DNA from: Rhizobium sp. L1K21
Lineage (GTDB): Bacteria > Pseudomonadota > Alphaproteobacteria > Rhizobiales > Rhizobiaceae
Length of the DNA: 64,000 nt
Assembly (NCBI RefSeq): GCF_024055895.1
Contig: NZ_JAMXLE010000001.1
Coordinates: forward strand, 930,001 to 994,000
Reading direction: 5' to 3'
The notes beneath the pieces were generated by a model. That model did no database searches. It was not told where the DNA came from and worked only from the letters and a program-made list of their open reading frames with translations. The translations under genes and the position numbers were made by a program. Shown piece by piece: positions 35,314 to 47,293 of the stretch; position 1 is the first letter of the stretch; the number at the start of each line of letters is the position of its first letter.

Positions 35314-35385
35314 GCCTGTTCCCCTCAGGTTGTCGATTTGGGTCGCGGCCTTTTTATGCCTGCGACCCTGGGCCGAATTGGATGG

Positions 35386-36348
35386 CTATTCCGCCGCCTG
35401 CTGCATGCTTGCGTGGCCAGCCAGATAGCGTTCTGCTTCAAGCGCTGCCATGCATCCCATGCCAGCTGCGGTGACGGCCTGACGATAGATGTCGTCCGTC
35501 ACGTCGCCTGCGGCAAATACGCCTTCAATACTTGTGGCAGTGGAATCCGGCGCTGTCCATAGATAGCCATTCGGTTTCAACTGCAATTTGCCGTGGAACA
35601 GCTCGGTTGCAGGCGCATGACCGATTGCAATGAACACGCCGTCGGTTGCCATTTCTGTGATTTCGCCGGTCTGTGAATCGCGCAGTTTCACCCCGGTTAC
35701 GGAGCGGGGCGCATTGTCGCCGGTAATTTCGTCGATCTGTGCATTCCAGACAACCTTCACATTGTCCTTGGCCAACAGGCGCTCCTGCAGGATCTTTTCT
35801 GCACGGAAGAAGTCGCGGCGGTGAACGACTGTGACGGATTTGGCGAGATTGGAGAGATAAAGCGCTTCCTCAACGGCAGAATTGCCGCCGCCCACCACGA
35901 TCACATCCTTGCCACGATAGAAGAAGCCGTCGCAGGTTGCGCAGGCCGAGACGCCGAAGCCCTGGAAGGTCTGTTCCGATTCCAGGCCCAGCCACTTGGC
36001 GCGCGCGCCGGTGGCGATGATCACCGTGTCGGCCGTCCATGTGACGCCGGAATCTGTCTTCACCACGAAGGGGCGCTTGGTCACGTCCACATCGCTGACG
36101 ATGTCGTTAATGACTTCGGTGCCGACATGTTTTGCCTGATTGAGCATCTGTTCCATCAGCCATGGGCCTTGGATCGGATCGGCAAAGCCCGGATAGTTTT
36201 CCACGTCCGTGGTAATCATCAGCTGGCCGCCCTGATCGAGACCGGCAATCAGAACCGGTTCCAGCATGGCGCGGGCGGCATAGATGGCGGCAGTATAGCC
36301 GGCGGGGCCGGAGCCGATGATGAGCACTTTGGTGTGACGGTCGCTCAT
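35386..36348 (-). CDS. trxB: thioredoxin reductase
   Basis: A 320-residue flavoprotein that reduces thioredoxin with NADPH. It has the FAD-binding IIGSGPAGYTAAIYAAR motif (about 9-25), the redox-active CATC (ACATCDGFF, about residue 135), the NADPH motif VVGGGNSAVEEALYLS, VVHRRDFFRA, and the second FAD motif GVFAAGDVTDDIYRQAVTAAGMGC. Length and sequence are standard for bacterial TrxB. It lies upstream of vtlR on the same strand with a 72-base gap, consistent with the conserved trxB-vtlR order. Confidence 0.98.
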   Translation of the reverse strand: MSDRHTKVLIIGSGPAGYTAAIYAARAMLEPVLIAGLDQGGQLMITTDVENYPGFADPIQGPWLMEQMLNQAKHVGTEVINDIVSDVDVTKRPFVVKTDSGVTWTADTVIIATGARAKWLGLESEQTFQGFGVSACATCDGFFYRGKDVIVVGGGNSAVEEALYLSNLAKSVTVVHRRDFFRAEKILQERLLAKDNVKVVWNAQIDEITGDNAPRSVTGVKLRDSQTGEITEMATDGVFIAIGHAPATELFHGKLQLKPNGYLWTAPDSTATSIEGVFAAGDVTDDIYRQAVTAAGMGCMAALEAERYLAGHASMQQAAE

Positions 36349-36568
36349 GGCGTTTTCCTTCCATATCCGGCGCGCGAAGGCCGGACCGATATCCGTTAAT
36401 TTGGCAACAATTTAGGTGTTGCCGGCCTGTGTCTCAAGATGCCGAACGGGTTACCAACAGAAGTCCGTGACTGCGAGGCATAAAATACCAAGAAAGGCTG
36501 GAAGCTTGTGCAAATCTACTCTTATAGTATGACTTGGCTCAGGACCTGCGACGGGAATCGCTTTTTTC

Positions 36569-37036
36569 ATGTTTCGTGCTTCGCTTGATGCGATCGATAT
36601 CAAAATTTTAAAAGAACTGCAGGCCGATGGCCGTATGACGAATGTCGAACTCGCACAGCGCGTGGGCATTTCCGCACCACCCTGTCTGCGGCGGGTGCGG
36701 CGGCTGGAGGAAACCGGCGTCATCGAAGGCTACCACGCGATTCTGAATGCGCCGCAACTGGGTCTTGATCTGGTGGCCTTTTGCATGATCGGGCTGCAGC
36801 ACCAGTCTGACCCCTATCTGAAAGCCTTTGCGGCTGCGACGCAGAAATGGCCGCTTGTGCGAGAAGCGTGGATGGTGTCTGGCGAGAGCGATTTTCTGCT
36901 GCGCTGCGTGGCTGAAAACCTCAGCGTCTTTCAGGAATTTGTCATCGAGACCCTGACGGCGGATGAGAATGTCGATACGGTGCGCACCATGCTGACCATC
37001 CGGCAGGTGAAGAAGCTCAATCTGGTTGAATTCTAG
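36569..37036 (+). CDS. Lrp/AsnC-family transcriptional regulator
   Basis: A 155-residue regulator with an N-terminal AsnC-type helix-turn-helix (about 5-55; LDAIDIKILKELQADGRMTNVELAQRVGIS) and a C-terminal RAM domain (about 70-150) with EAWMVSGESDFLLRC and the characteristic VDTVRTMLTIRQVK. It is divergent from trxB across a 220-base gap with no other visible feature. Lrp-type regulators respond to amino acids; the targets cannot be read here. Confidence 0.93.
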   Translation: MFRASLDAIDIKILKELQADGRMTNVELAQRVGISAPPCLRRVRRLEETGVIEGYHAILNAPQLGLDLVAFCMIGLQHQSDPYLKAFAAATQKWPLVREAWMVSGESDFLLRCVAENLSVFQEFVIETLTADENVDTVRTMLTIRQVKKLNLVEF

Positions 37037-37132
37037 GCGGCGGCCGCCCCGATACCGGCACGCGGTCGACAAGCTTGAGCATTCGCGCTATTGGGCGCGC
37101 AACGAAGCTGCTTACGAAAGCTGGAACTTGAA

Positions 37133-37984
37133 ATGATACAGATCGCCTGCGTGAAATGGGGCACCCGTTACAGTGCGGGGGAGGTGAACTTCATGTTCGA
37201 CTCCATCCGTAAATATGCAACCGAAGAGGTTCGCTTCTGCTGCATTACCGATGATGTCGATGGTCAATTCGATCCGCAAATCCGCATCGAACGCTTTCCC
37301 GACTTCCCCCAGCCGATGAACGTGATGACCGATGGCTGCGTGGCGAAACTGGCGATCTACCAGAAAGGCCTTTTCGAGCCCGGCGTTCCGGTCATCTTCT
37401 TCGATCTTGATACGATGATCCGCGGAGATGTGGCGCGCCTTGCCAAGGTGGTGCGCAAGCGTCGCGGCATCAACATGATGCCGAACCATCATATCCAATT
37501 CTGGAAAATCCAGAACTACGTTCGCCCCATTCTGCGCGGCAAATACTATTTTGCGAATTCCTCGCTGATGGGCTTTTTTCCGGAAGATGCCTGGTTCGTG
37601 TATGATGAGATGATGCGGATTTATGCTGAGCCGATGGAGGTCCGTCCGAAGAAATATGCCTCCGATGAGCGCTTCGTGTCGTCACAGGCAACACATCTTG
37701 TGAAAGTCTTTCCCGATACGCTTGCGGTCAAGTTCGCAGACGAGTTCATTTTCACGCGATGGACGTTTTTGGAAAAGCTCCGCAACCACGTGCCATGGGT
37801 TGCCCGCCGTCGCAAAGGGCTTGTTGCGGTTACCTTCGTCTCGGATTCCTTGAAGCCGCAGAAGGTTGCGGCGCTGAAAAAGGACGACATTGTCTATTAC
37901 AAGGATCGCCCGCATGTCTGGCGTGAGCTGGAATATTCAGATTACTGGCGTCAGGCGCTCGAGCGGGGCAATGCAGGGGCTTGA
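37133..37984 (+). CDS. putative glycosyltransferase-like protein (nucleotide-diphospho-sugar transferase fold)
   Basis: The 283-residue protein begins MIQIACVKWGTRYSAGEVNFM and has FFDLDTMIRG, a DxD-like metal-binding motif in the context typical of GT-A sugar transferases, and YYFANSSLMGFFP. No named enzyme is recognised. It lies 7 bases from the convergent LPS core mannosyltransferase gene, suggesting an envelope-sugar role. The ATG at 37133 is preferred; a frame to 37091 would add 14 residues with no obvious signal. Confidence 0.72.
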   Translation: MIQIACVKWGTRYSAGEVNFMFDSIRKYATEEVRFCCITDDVDGQFDPQIRIERFPDFPQPMNVMTDGCVAKLAIYQKGLFEPGVPVIFFDLDTMIRGDVARLAKVVRKRRGINMMPNHHIQFWKIQNYVRPILRGKYYFANSSLMGFFPEDAWFVYDEMMRIYAEPMEVRPKKYASDERFVSSQATHLVKVFPDTLAVKFADEFIFTRWTFLEKLRNHVPWVARRRKGLVAVTFVSDSLKPQKVAALKKDDIVYYKDRPHVWRELEYSDYWRQALERGNAGA

Positions 37985-37991
37985 GGCGCTT

Positions 37992-39047
37992 TTACGCTTC
38001 AAGCAAACCCTTGTAAATTTCGCCCAACGCACCGGCTTCGCGTGAGAGCTCGAAGTGCTCGGTCACATGTGCACGGCCTGCAGTGCCTGCTGCGTCTGTG
38101 CGCTGCGGATCGGCCAAAAACACCTCAATGGCGTTTCGCAATGCTTCACCATCACCGGCTGGAACCACAAGGCCGGTTTTTTCCGGCTCGATCATCTCCG
38201 CATAAGCGCCTGCGTCGCTTGCCACCACGGCAGCACCGGACGCCATGGCCTCAAGCGGCGTCAGTCCGAAACCTTCATTGCGGGATGGGGCCACACAAAG
38301 GGAGACGGAGCGGAACCACGGCTTGATATCGTCGACTTCGCCGATAAAGACGATGCGGTCGGAGAGGCCGGCCTTGTCGATTTCGGCTTTCAGTTCATCG
38401 GCAAAGGCTTGATGCTGCTGGGTGGTGCGTCCCGAAATCACGGCCACCCAATCGGGATATTTGGGAAGCAGCGCGATCATCGCGCGCACATAAAGGTCGG
38501 TCCCTTTCTGCGCACGCACGCGGCCAAAGCAGCCGGCGATCCGCTTTCCGGGAAACCGGTCGGCGATTTCTGTTTCGGGACGGATCTCTGCGGGTTTGAA
38601 AAGCTCTGTATCGACCCCGTGCATGACCACCGTGTGGTCGACCTTCAGGAATGAGCCTGAGCGACCGCTTGTGGCGACAACCCTATCCATCTTCGAGATC
38701 AGCCAGCGGGTATAGCCAGTGTGGTGGCGCTGGGCGGCGGAGGTGAAGAGCAGCTTCAGCGGCATGCGCAGAACATCGCGCAGCACAATGCCGGCCAGCA
38801 TTTCGGTGTTGCGGCGCGCATGCCAGACGCGACGTTTCTGCCCCTTTGGTTTCAGCCAGAGTTTCCAAAGGTCGCGTTTTCGGATGCGGGGCAGGGACGT
38901 GGGCAGGCCGGGGCCGATGACGGCCACACGTTGCCCGAGCCGGTTTTGCACCGGCACGAGCTGAACGATGGTGGAGGTCACGCCGGAAAGACGGCGTTTG
39001 AAATTGGGGGCGATGATATCGACGTGAGAGGGATCAGTATAAGGCAT
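37992..39047 (-). CDS. wadC: LPS core mannosyltransferase WadC/LpcC (GT4)
   Basis: A 351-residue GT-B enzyme that adds mannose to the LPS core. The N-terminal region IIAPNFKRRLSGVTSTIVQLVPVQ is strongly reminiscent of LpcC of Rhizobium and WadC of Brucella, where loss of the gene yields a truncated core and greater recognition by host immunity. The C-terminal half has GCFGRVRAQKGTDLYVRAM and the GT4 donor-binding segment PSRNEGFGLTPLEAMASGAAVVASDAG. In Brucella abortus it lies a few genes from vtlR and trxB, as here. The start at 39047 (MPYTDPSHV) is preferred. Confidence 0.9.
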   Translation of the reverse strand: MPYTDPSHVDIIAPNFKRRLSGVTSTIVQLVPVQNRLGQRVAVIGPGLPTSLPRIRKRDLWKLWLKPKGQKRRVWHARRNTEMLAGIVLRDVLRMPLKLLFTSAAQRHHTGYTRWLISKMDRVVATSGRSGSFLKVDHTVVMHGVDTELFKPAEIRPETEIADRFPGKRIAGCFGRVRAQKGTDLYVRAMIALLPKYPDWVAVISGRTTQQHQAFADELKAEIDKAGLSDRIVFIGEVDDIKPWFRSVSLCVAPSRNEGFGLTPLEAMASGAAVVASDAGAYAEMIEPEKTGLVVPAGDGEALRNAIEVFLADPQRTDAAGTAGRAHVTEHFELSREAGALGEIYKGLLEA

Positions 39048-39074
39048 CGCGTGATCTATCCGACCCACTGGGGC

Positions 39075-39551
39075 TCAGCCCCAGTTTACAGCCAGAATTT
39101 CGTATGCGCGCGAACCGCCGGGTGCGTTCACTTCGATGCTGTCGCCGACTTCCTTGCCGATCAATGCGCGGGCGATCGGTGAAGAGATGGAGATGCGGCC
39201 CTGCTTCACGTCGGCTTCCTGATCGCCGACGATCTGGTAGGTCTTTTCCTCTTCCGTGTCTTCGTCAACCAGTTTCACGGTTGCGCCGAATTTGATTGTG
39301 GCGCCGGACATCTTTGTCAGATCGATGACCTCTGCGCGGGCAACGAGATCTTCCAACTCGCCAATGCGGCCTTCGTTGAGGCTCTGCGCTTCCTTGGCAG
39401 CGTGATATTCAGCGTTTTCGGACAGGTCGCCATGGGCGCGCGCTTCGGCAATCGCCTCAATGATGCGTGGGCGCTCTTCCTGTTGACGCCAGCGAAGCTC
39501 TTCGGAGAGCTGCGCGAATCCGTTTGGGGTCATCGGGACTTTTTCAACCAT
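39075..39551 (-). CDS. greA: transcription elongation factor GreA
   Basis: GreA rescues arrested RNA polymerase by stimulating transcript cleavage. The 158-residue protein starts at 39551 ([19 protein letters not shown]) after GGAAGGAAAC. The N-terminal coiled coil carries the conserved acidic tip in [20 protein letters not shown]. The C-terminal FKBP-like domain includes [22 protein letters not shown] and [13 protein letters not shown]. The sequence matches the usual length. Confidence 0.97.
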   Translation of the reverse strand: MVEKVPMTPNGFAQLSEELRWRQQEERPRIIEAIAEARAHGDLSENAEYHAAKEAQSLNEGRIGELEDLVARAEVIDLTKMSGATIKFGATVKLVDEDTEEEKTYQIVGDQEADVKQGRISISSPIARALIGKEVGDSIEVNAPGGSRAYEILAVNWG

Positions 39552-39799
39552 TTTGTTTCCTTCCCCTGTTGGCCCGCTTTTCCGCCGCAGGCACAAAATA
39601 AAACGGCCCCGGAAGCGGTATGCGACAGGACCGTTGCAAATCGATTGCGCTTTTATGGCAGAAAATGTGGCAAAAAGCGAGAATTTTTTAACTGGGAGCA
39701 AAGGTGCGGGCTGGTGGTCAAATGATGCGGCACGCCCTTGGCAACACGTCGTTCAATCCTGCAGCCAGTTGGAATCATGAACATTTCCCGGCTCCTTGC

Positions 39800-40951
39800 T
39801 CAGTCGTGGTGATGCGCGTGGGCGTCGTGGTCGCTGTGGTCATGGTGGTCGTGATGCATCGGGTTTTTGTGGTTCAGCCAGAAGAGCCAGATGGCGCCGG
39901 CGCCAAAGATCAGGTTGAGCCAGAAGGTGTAGTCGATGCTGAATTGGGTCAGTTCCTGTTTGATATCCAGGCCGCCTTGCGGAACGAGGCCGAGACCTTC
40001 AAAGGCAAGTTCCATGATGATCGCCGCAATCACCATTGTAACGAAGAAGACACCACCGATATAGGCGGCCATGCGCCAGCCGAAATAGCGGCGATAGGCG
40101 TCCAGCAGCGGCAGAATGATGAGATCGGCGTAGATGAAGGCGAGAACGCCGCCAAAGGATGCGCCTCCTGAAAAGAGGATTGCGGCCAGCGGCACATTGC
40201 CGACAGAACAGACGAAGGTGAAAATTGCGATGATGGGGCCGATCATGGCGTTTCCAATCACCTGAATCCAGGGCGCGGCATCTTTGAGAAAAAGGGCCTG
40301 CCAGAAACTGTCGGGTACGAATGTGCCCAAGAGGCCTGCAACGACGAAGCCGATGAGGATATCCTTCCACAACATGGACCATTCCATGACGAAGTTCTGG
40401 GCAATCCTGACAGGGGCTTTCGGGTTTTTGAGCCGTTCCGTCCAGGTGTCGCCTTCCAGAACCATGCTGCCATGTTCGTGGCCTTTGGATTCTTCTTCGT
40501 GCCTGCGCGCTTCCTCCACCAGTTTGGACGGATAGGTGAGCTTCACGATGATCACCATAATCGTGATCAGCACGATCCCGCCGATCCACTCCCCAACCAT
40601 GAACTGCCAGCCCATGATCAGGAGAAGAATGACGCCAAGCTCAATCACAAGGTTGGTGGAGGCGAAGAGAAAGGCGAGCGCGTTGACGAGCGCAGCACCT
40701 TTCTTGAAGAGGGTGCGCATGATGGCGGCAGATGCATAGGAACAGCTGGAACTTGCCGCACCGGCTGCCGTTGCAATGGCGATCTCCTTCGGGGTGCCTT
40801 TGCCCAGCACGTCGCGCAATTTGTCGGAGGCAACGATGGATTGCATGATCGCCGAAATCATGAAGCCGAGGGACAGCGACCAACCCGTTTTCCAGGCCAT
40901 GCCCAGTATCATTGTCAGCGCTTCGAGCAATTTCGGTCCGAATTCTTGCAT
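39800..40951 (-). CDS. UPF0718/DUF318 permease with His-rich C-terminal tail
   Basis: A 383-residue membrane protein with about eight TM helices in the two-repeat arrangement of the DUF318 family (includes arsenic-related ArsP). Repeat motifs AGAASSSCSYASAAI (about 53-67) and FTFVCSVGNVPLAAILFSGGASFGG carry conserved Cys, suggesting a metal(loid) or thiol-linked substrate. The final 18 residues are almost wholly His/Asp (HHDHHDHSDHDAHAHHHD), and a shorter HEEESKGHEHG lies in the central loop. The start at 40951 follows GGGGAAAG. No regulator or ars gene is adjacent, so the substrate is open. Confidence 0.88.
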   Translation of the reverse strand: MQEFGPKLLEALTMILGMAWKTGWSLSLGFMISAIMQSIVASDKLRDVLGKGTPKEIAIATAAGAASSSCSYASAAIMRTLFKKGAALVNALAFLFASTNLVIELGVILLLIMGWQFMVGEWIGGIVLITIMVIIVKLTYPSKLVEEARRHEEESKGHEHGSMVLEGDTWTERLKNPKAPVRIAQNFVMEWSMLWKDILIGFVVAGLLGTFVPDSFWQALFLKDAAPWIQVIGNAMIGPIIAIFTFVCSVGNVPLAAILFSGGASFGGVLAFIYADLIILPLLDAYRRYFGWRMAAYIGGVFFVTMVIAAIIMELAFEGLGLVPQGGLDIKQELTQFSIDYTFWLNLIFGAGAIWLFWLNHKNPMHHDHHDHSDHDAHAHHHD

Positions 40952-41173
40952 GATCTTTCCCCTGTCATCAATCAAACGCAGTCGATTTGAAAAGGTTCCA
41001 AATCCCTGCTAAACGGCAACAAAATCATTTTATTTCAAAAGTTTAGCGTGATCTTTGCGAAAACTGAATCAGAGATCATGAGCACTACCGGCTATATCGC
41101 GGAAGGAACGATATGATGGTGTTTGCCGTCGATCGTGGTTAGGTGTGAGATGCGAAGCAGTAGAGCGAACAGC

Positions 41174-41217
41174 GCATTTTTATTTTTCAAAGCATTTACT
41201 TGGAAAATTAAAAATGC
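41174..41217. promoter_or_regulatory. AT-rich inverted repeat ahead of the MFS gene
   Basis: GCATTTTTA and TAAAAATGC form a perfect 9-bp inverted repeat around a 26-base centre, ending 46 bases before the GTG start at 41264. It could be an operator or an unstable hairpin. The rest of 40952-41263 (312 bases without a gene) shows nothing else. Confidence 0.35.
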
Positions 41218-41263
41218 ATTTATGGCCGCCTCATGATAATGGAAGGGCTGGGGGAGGATTCTC

Positions 41264-42706
41264 GTGTTGCAGACTGACGAAAAAAAGGTTGCCGCATGGT
41301 CCGGCCTGGTGACGCCGGAGCGGCGCGTTTCGACGTTTCTCTTGTCCATCACCACGATGATTTTCGCCTTCAGTGAGTTCTTCGTCTCTGCTGCGATGCC
41401 AGCTGCGGCCGATGAATTTGCAAGTCCGTGGCTCTTGCCGTGGTCCTTTATCCTCTTTCTGGTGGCGTCGGTCACCACAGGTGCTGCGGCATCGGCGATC
41501 CGCGGTCGCTTCGGGCTGCGCTGGCCGCTGGTGCTTGCCAATCTGGTGCTGATGGCTGGATCTCTTTTGGGATATCTTGCAGATGATCCGCAAATCCTGC
41601 TTGCCGGGCGGGCGCTGCAGGGAGTGGCTGAAGGTGCAGCGATCGGGCTTGCCTATATGCTGATCCCACAGGTTTATACCGGTGGCCTGATTGCCCGTGT
41701 GTTCGGCCTGGAATCGCTGGTCTGGGCTGCAGCGGCCTTCATAGCGCCGGCACTTGCGGGAGCGCTGACGCAATATGTGTCCTGGCGCGCGCCGTTTGCG
41801 CTCACTATCCCCGTGGCAGCGCTTGCGCTCCTGCTCTCGCTTTATGTTCCCGAAGGGGAGAAGCGAGGCGAAGGCGGCGCGGGTGCACCCTGGTTGCAAT
41901 TGATGTTTCTTGCCGGTGCCGTGCTGTTGATGTCTGCCGCCTCGCTGGTCGAGATCGGGCCGGCCTTCATTTTCCTTCTGGCCTCGGCTGGCATTATCGG
42001 GCTGTTTTTCTGGATCGATCAACGCGGACAGACCCGCATTCTCCCCCATAGCGCTTTCTCCTCCAACTCGATCATCGGAAACGGCGTCTGGCTGACTTTC
42101 TTGATGCCGGTGACAGCGGCGGCTGGCTCCGTCTATTTCATTTACGCCCTGATCGAGATTGCCGGACTGGAAACACTTGCCGCCAGTCTGGTGCGGTCGC
42201 TGCTGGCCATCTGCTGGAGCCTCGTTGCTTTCTGGGTTTCAAACCGCGATGCACAGGCACGCGAACGTTGCGCTGCTTTCGGCGGTCCGCTCATTGCCGC
42301 TGGCTACGGCCTGATGCTGGTTGCATTTGCGTCGGGCAGCGTTGTTCTCGCGGGGCTGGGGCAGGTCTTTGTCGGGTTTGCATTCGGCCTGACATGGGGC
42401 CCGCTCAGCCAGATTCTTCTGGAAAAGGCGAGTGACAATGATCGTGATCGCATGGCAGCGCTTCTGCCGCTGTTGCAGTCGATCGGATTTGCAATCGGCG
42501 GCGCATTTTTCGGCTTCGTCGCCAATGCCTCCGGCATCCGGGAGGGGGCTCTGCCGGATGCCGTTCAGGCTGGTATTGTCACGATTTTTGCGTTTGCGCT
42601 CGCCGTCGCCTGTCTGGCCGTTTTCTTCAATCTGCGGCTCACCAAGCGTTTGCGTCGGGAACCTGCGGTCAAGGCTCCCGCCGTGGCGTCTCCGGCAGAA
42701 AGCTGA
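41264..42706 (+). CDS. MFS transporter (14-TM exporter type)
   Basis: A 480-residue membrane protein. It opens with the GTG at 41264 (strong GGAGG seven bases upstream). The motif-C-like GAAASAIRGRFGLRWPL and DEFASPWLLPW early segments and the long TM pattern fit a DHA2-type exporter. Substrate unknown. Downstream is a terminator and the convergent carB gene. Confidence 0.86.
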   Translation: MLQTDEKKVAAWSGLVTPERRVSTFLLSITTMIFAFSEFFVSAAMPAAADEFASPWLLPWSFILFLVASVTTGAAASAIRGRFGLRWPLVLANLVLMAGSLLGYLADDPQILLAGRALQGVAEGAAIGLAYMLIPQVYTGGLIARVFGLESLVWAAAAFIAPALAGALTQYVSWRAPFALTIPVAALALLLSLYVPEGEKRGEGGAGAPWLQLMFLAGAVLLMSAASLVEIGPAFIFLLASAGIIGLFFWIDQRGQTRILPHSAFSSNSIIGNGVWLTFLMPVTAAAGSVYFIYALIEIAGLETLAASLVRSLLAICWSLVAFWVSNRDAQARERCAAFGGPLIAAGYGLMLVAFASGSVVLAGLGQVFVGFAFGLTWGPLSQILLEKASDNDRDRMAALLPLLQSIGFAIGGAFFGFVANASGIREGALPDAVQAGIVTIFAFALAVACLAVFFNLRLTKRLRREPAVKAPAVASPAES

Positions 42707-42717
42707 TGGATCTGATG

Positions 42718-42751
42718 GCGCGCCGCTGATCGAACGGCGCGCTCATTTTTT
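42718..42751 (+). terminator. rho-independent terminator of the MFS gene
   Basis: GCGCGCCG, a nine-base loop, CGGCGCGC (perfect 8-bp stem), then six Ts after TCA. It lies just before the carB stop (42757). Confidence 0.9.
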
Positions 42752-42756
42752 ATCGC

Positions 42757-46269
<3,513 letters not shown>

Positions 46270-46386
46270 GATCTTCACCGAAAACCACCATTGCGCTTTT
46301 CGGCATTCATGCGGTGCTCGCATGAAAAACCGGCAGCGGTGGAACCGGGCCGGATGCGGGCGTGTCTTTATCTAGGCTAGGAGGGC

Positions 46387-46415
46387 CTTATAGGGAAAAG
46401 AAATACAGAAACCAA
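46387..46415 (-). promoter_or_regulatory. candidate carB promoter
   Basis: Minus-strand TTGGTT (-35), 17-base spacer, TATAAG (-10), about 120 bases before the carB ATG. The -10 is good and the -35 weak. The rest of 46270-46579 (about 310 bases, shared with the divergent 46580 gene) holds no gene. Confidence 0.4.
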
Positions 46416-46579
46416 CCCCGAAAATGCGTGAACGCTGGGGAAATCTTAATGCTCTGTCGGGCTGTGGAAACGGCTTGCCGCCTCAGTCACACGTGTCGCT
46501 TTTTGCTGTCATATTGGCGTTGGGTTCGCCGGCTAGGTTTCGGGTCCTATTTGGCCAATGAGAACAGGGGTATATCGCG

Positions 46580-47290
46580 ATGCTCAACACGCTGCCGGAC
46601 ACGCTCAAGGAATTTTCCGAAACGCTCAGTTCCGAACCCATCCGGCATCTCGGTACGCGGTATAATGAACAGGGGCAGTTTCTGCGCGAGCCGGGAAACA
46701 CGGTTGTCTGCCATCTGGTGAAAGGGTCACTCAGCGAGGCCGCGGTTCTGGATGCACGCAGGCGCATGATGGCGCTGCCGGAATCGGAGAAACTGCTCTT
46801 CACGCCGGAATCCAGCCTGCACATGACCCTCTTTCAGGGCATTATCGAGTATCGTCGGCGGCTTCCGTACTGGCCGGAGGATTTGCCGCTCGAAACACCG
46901 ATTGATGACATGACCGCTTTCTATCTTGAGCGTTTGAAGGGTTTTCAGCCTTGCGAGCCCTTCAAGATTGGCGTTGTCAACGCCACGCCCAACGGGCTCG
47001 GTGTCGAGGGGCTGGGCGAGGCCGATCGTGCAGCAATGCAAGCCTGGCGCGACCGGCTGGCAGACGTCTTCGGCTATCGTCATCCCGATCATGATCGCTA
47101 TAGTTTCCACATCACCTTCGCCTATCTGATGGAAAAATTCTCCGATGAGGCGCTTTTGGCGTGGAGGCGTGGTCTTGACGAGATCGTGGAGGAACTGCGC
47201 GAACGCAGCCCCGTTATCGAGCTCATGCCGCCGGCATTTTGTGCATTCGAAGATATGAAACATTTCGAGGAACGTCTGGTCCTCGACTGA
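46580..47290 (+). CDS. DUF1868 protein, 2H phosphoesterase-like
   Basis: A 236-residue protein with two HxT motifs, HMTLFQG (about residue 78) and FHITFAY (about residue 176), the signature of the 2H phosphoesterase superfamily (ligases/cyclic phosphodiesterases acting on RNA ends or 2',5'-linked nucleotides). The spacing of about 98 residues between the two fits. The family is little studied in bacteria. The ATG at 46580 is chosen. Its stop is 3 bases from the convergent MFS gene. The substrate is unknown. Confidence 0.82.
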   Translation: MLNTLPDTLKEFSETLSSEPIRHLGTRYNEQGQFLREPGNTVVCHLVKGSLSEAAVLDARRRMMALPESEKLLFTPESSLHMTLFQGIIEYRRRLPYWPEDLPLETPIDDMTAFYLERLKGFQPCEPFKIGVVNATPNGLGVEGLGEADRAAMQAWRDRLADVFGYRHPDHDRYSFHITFAYLMEKFSDEALLAWRRGLDEIVEELRERSPVIELMPPAFCAFEDMKHFEERLVLD

Positions 47291-47293
47291 TTC

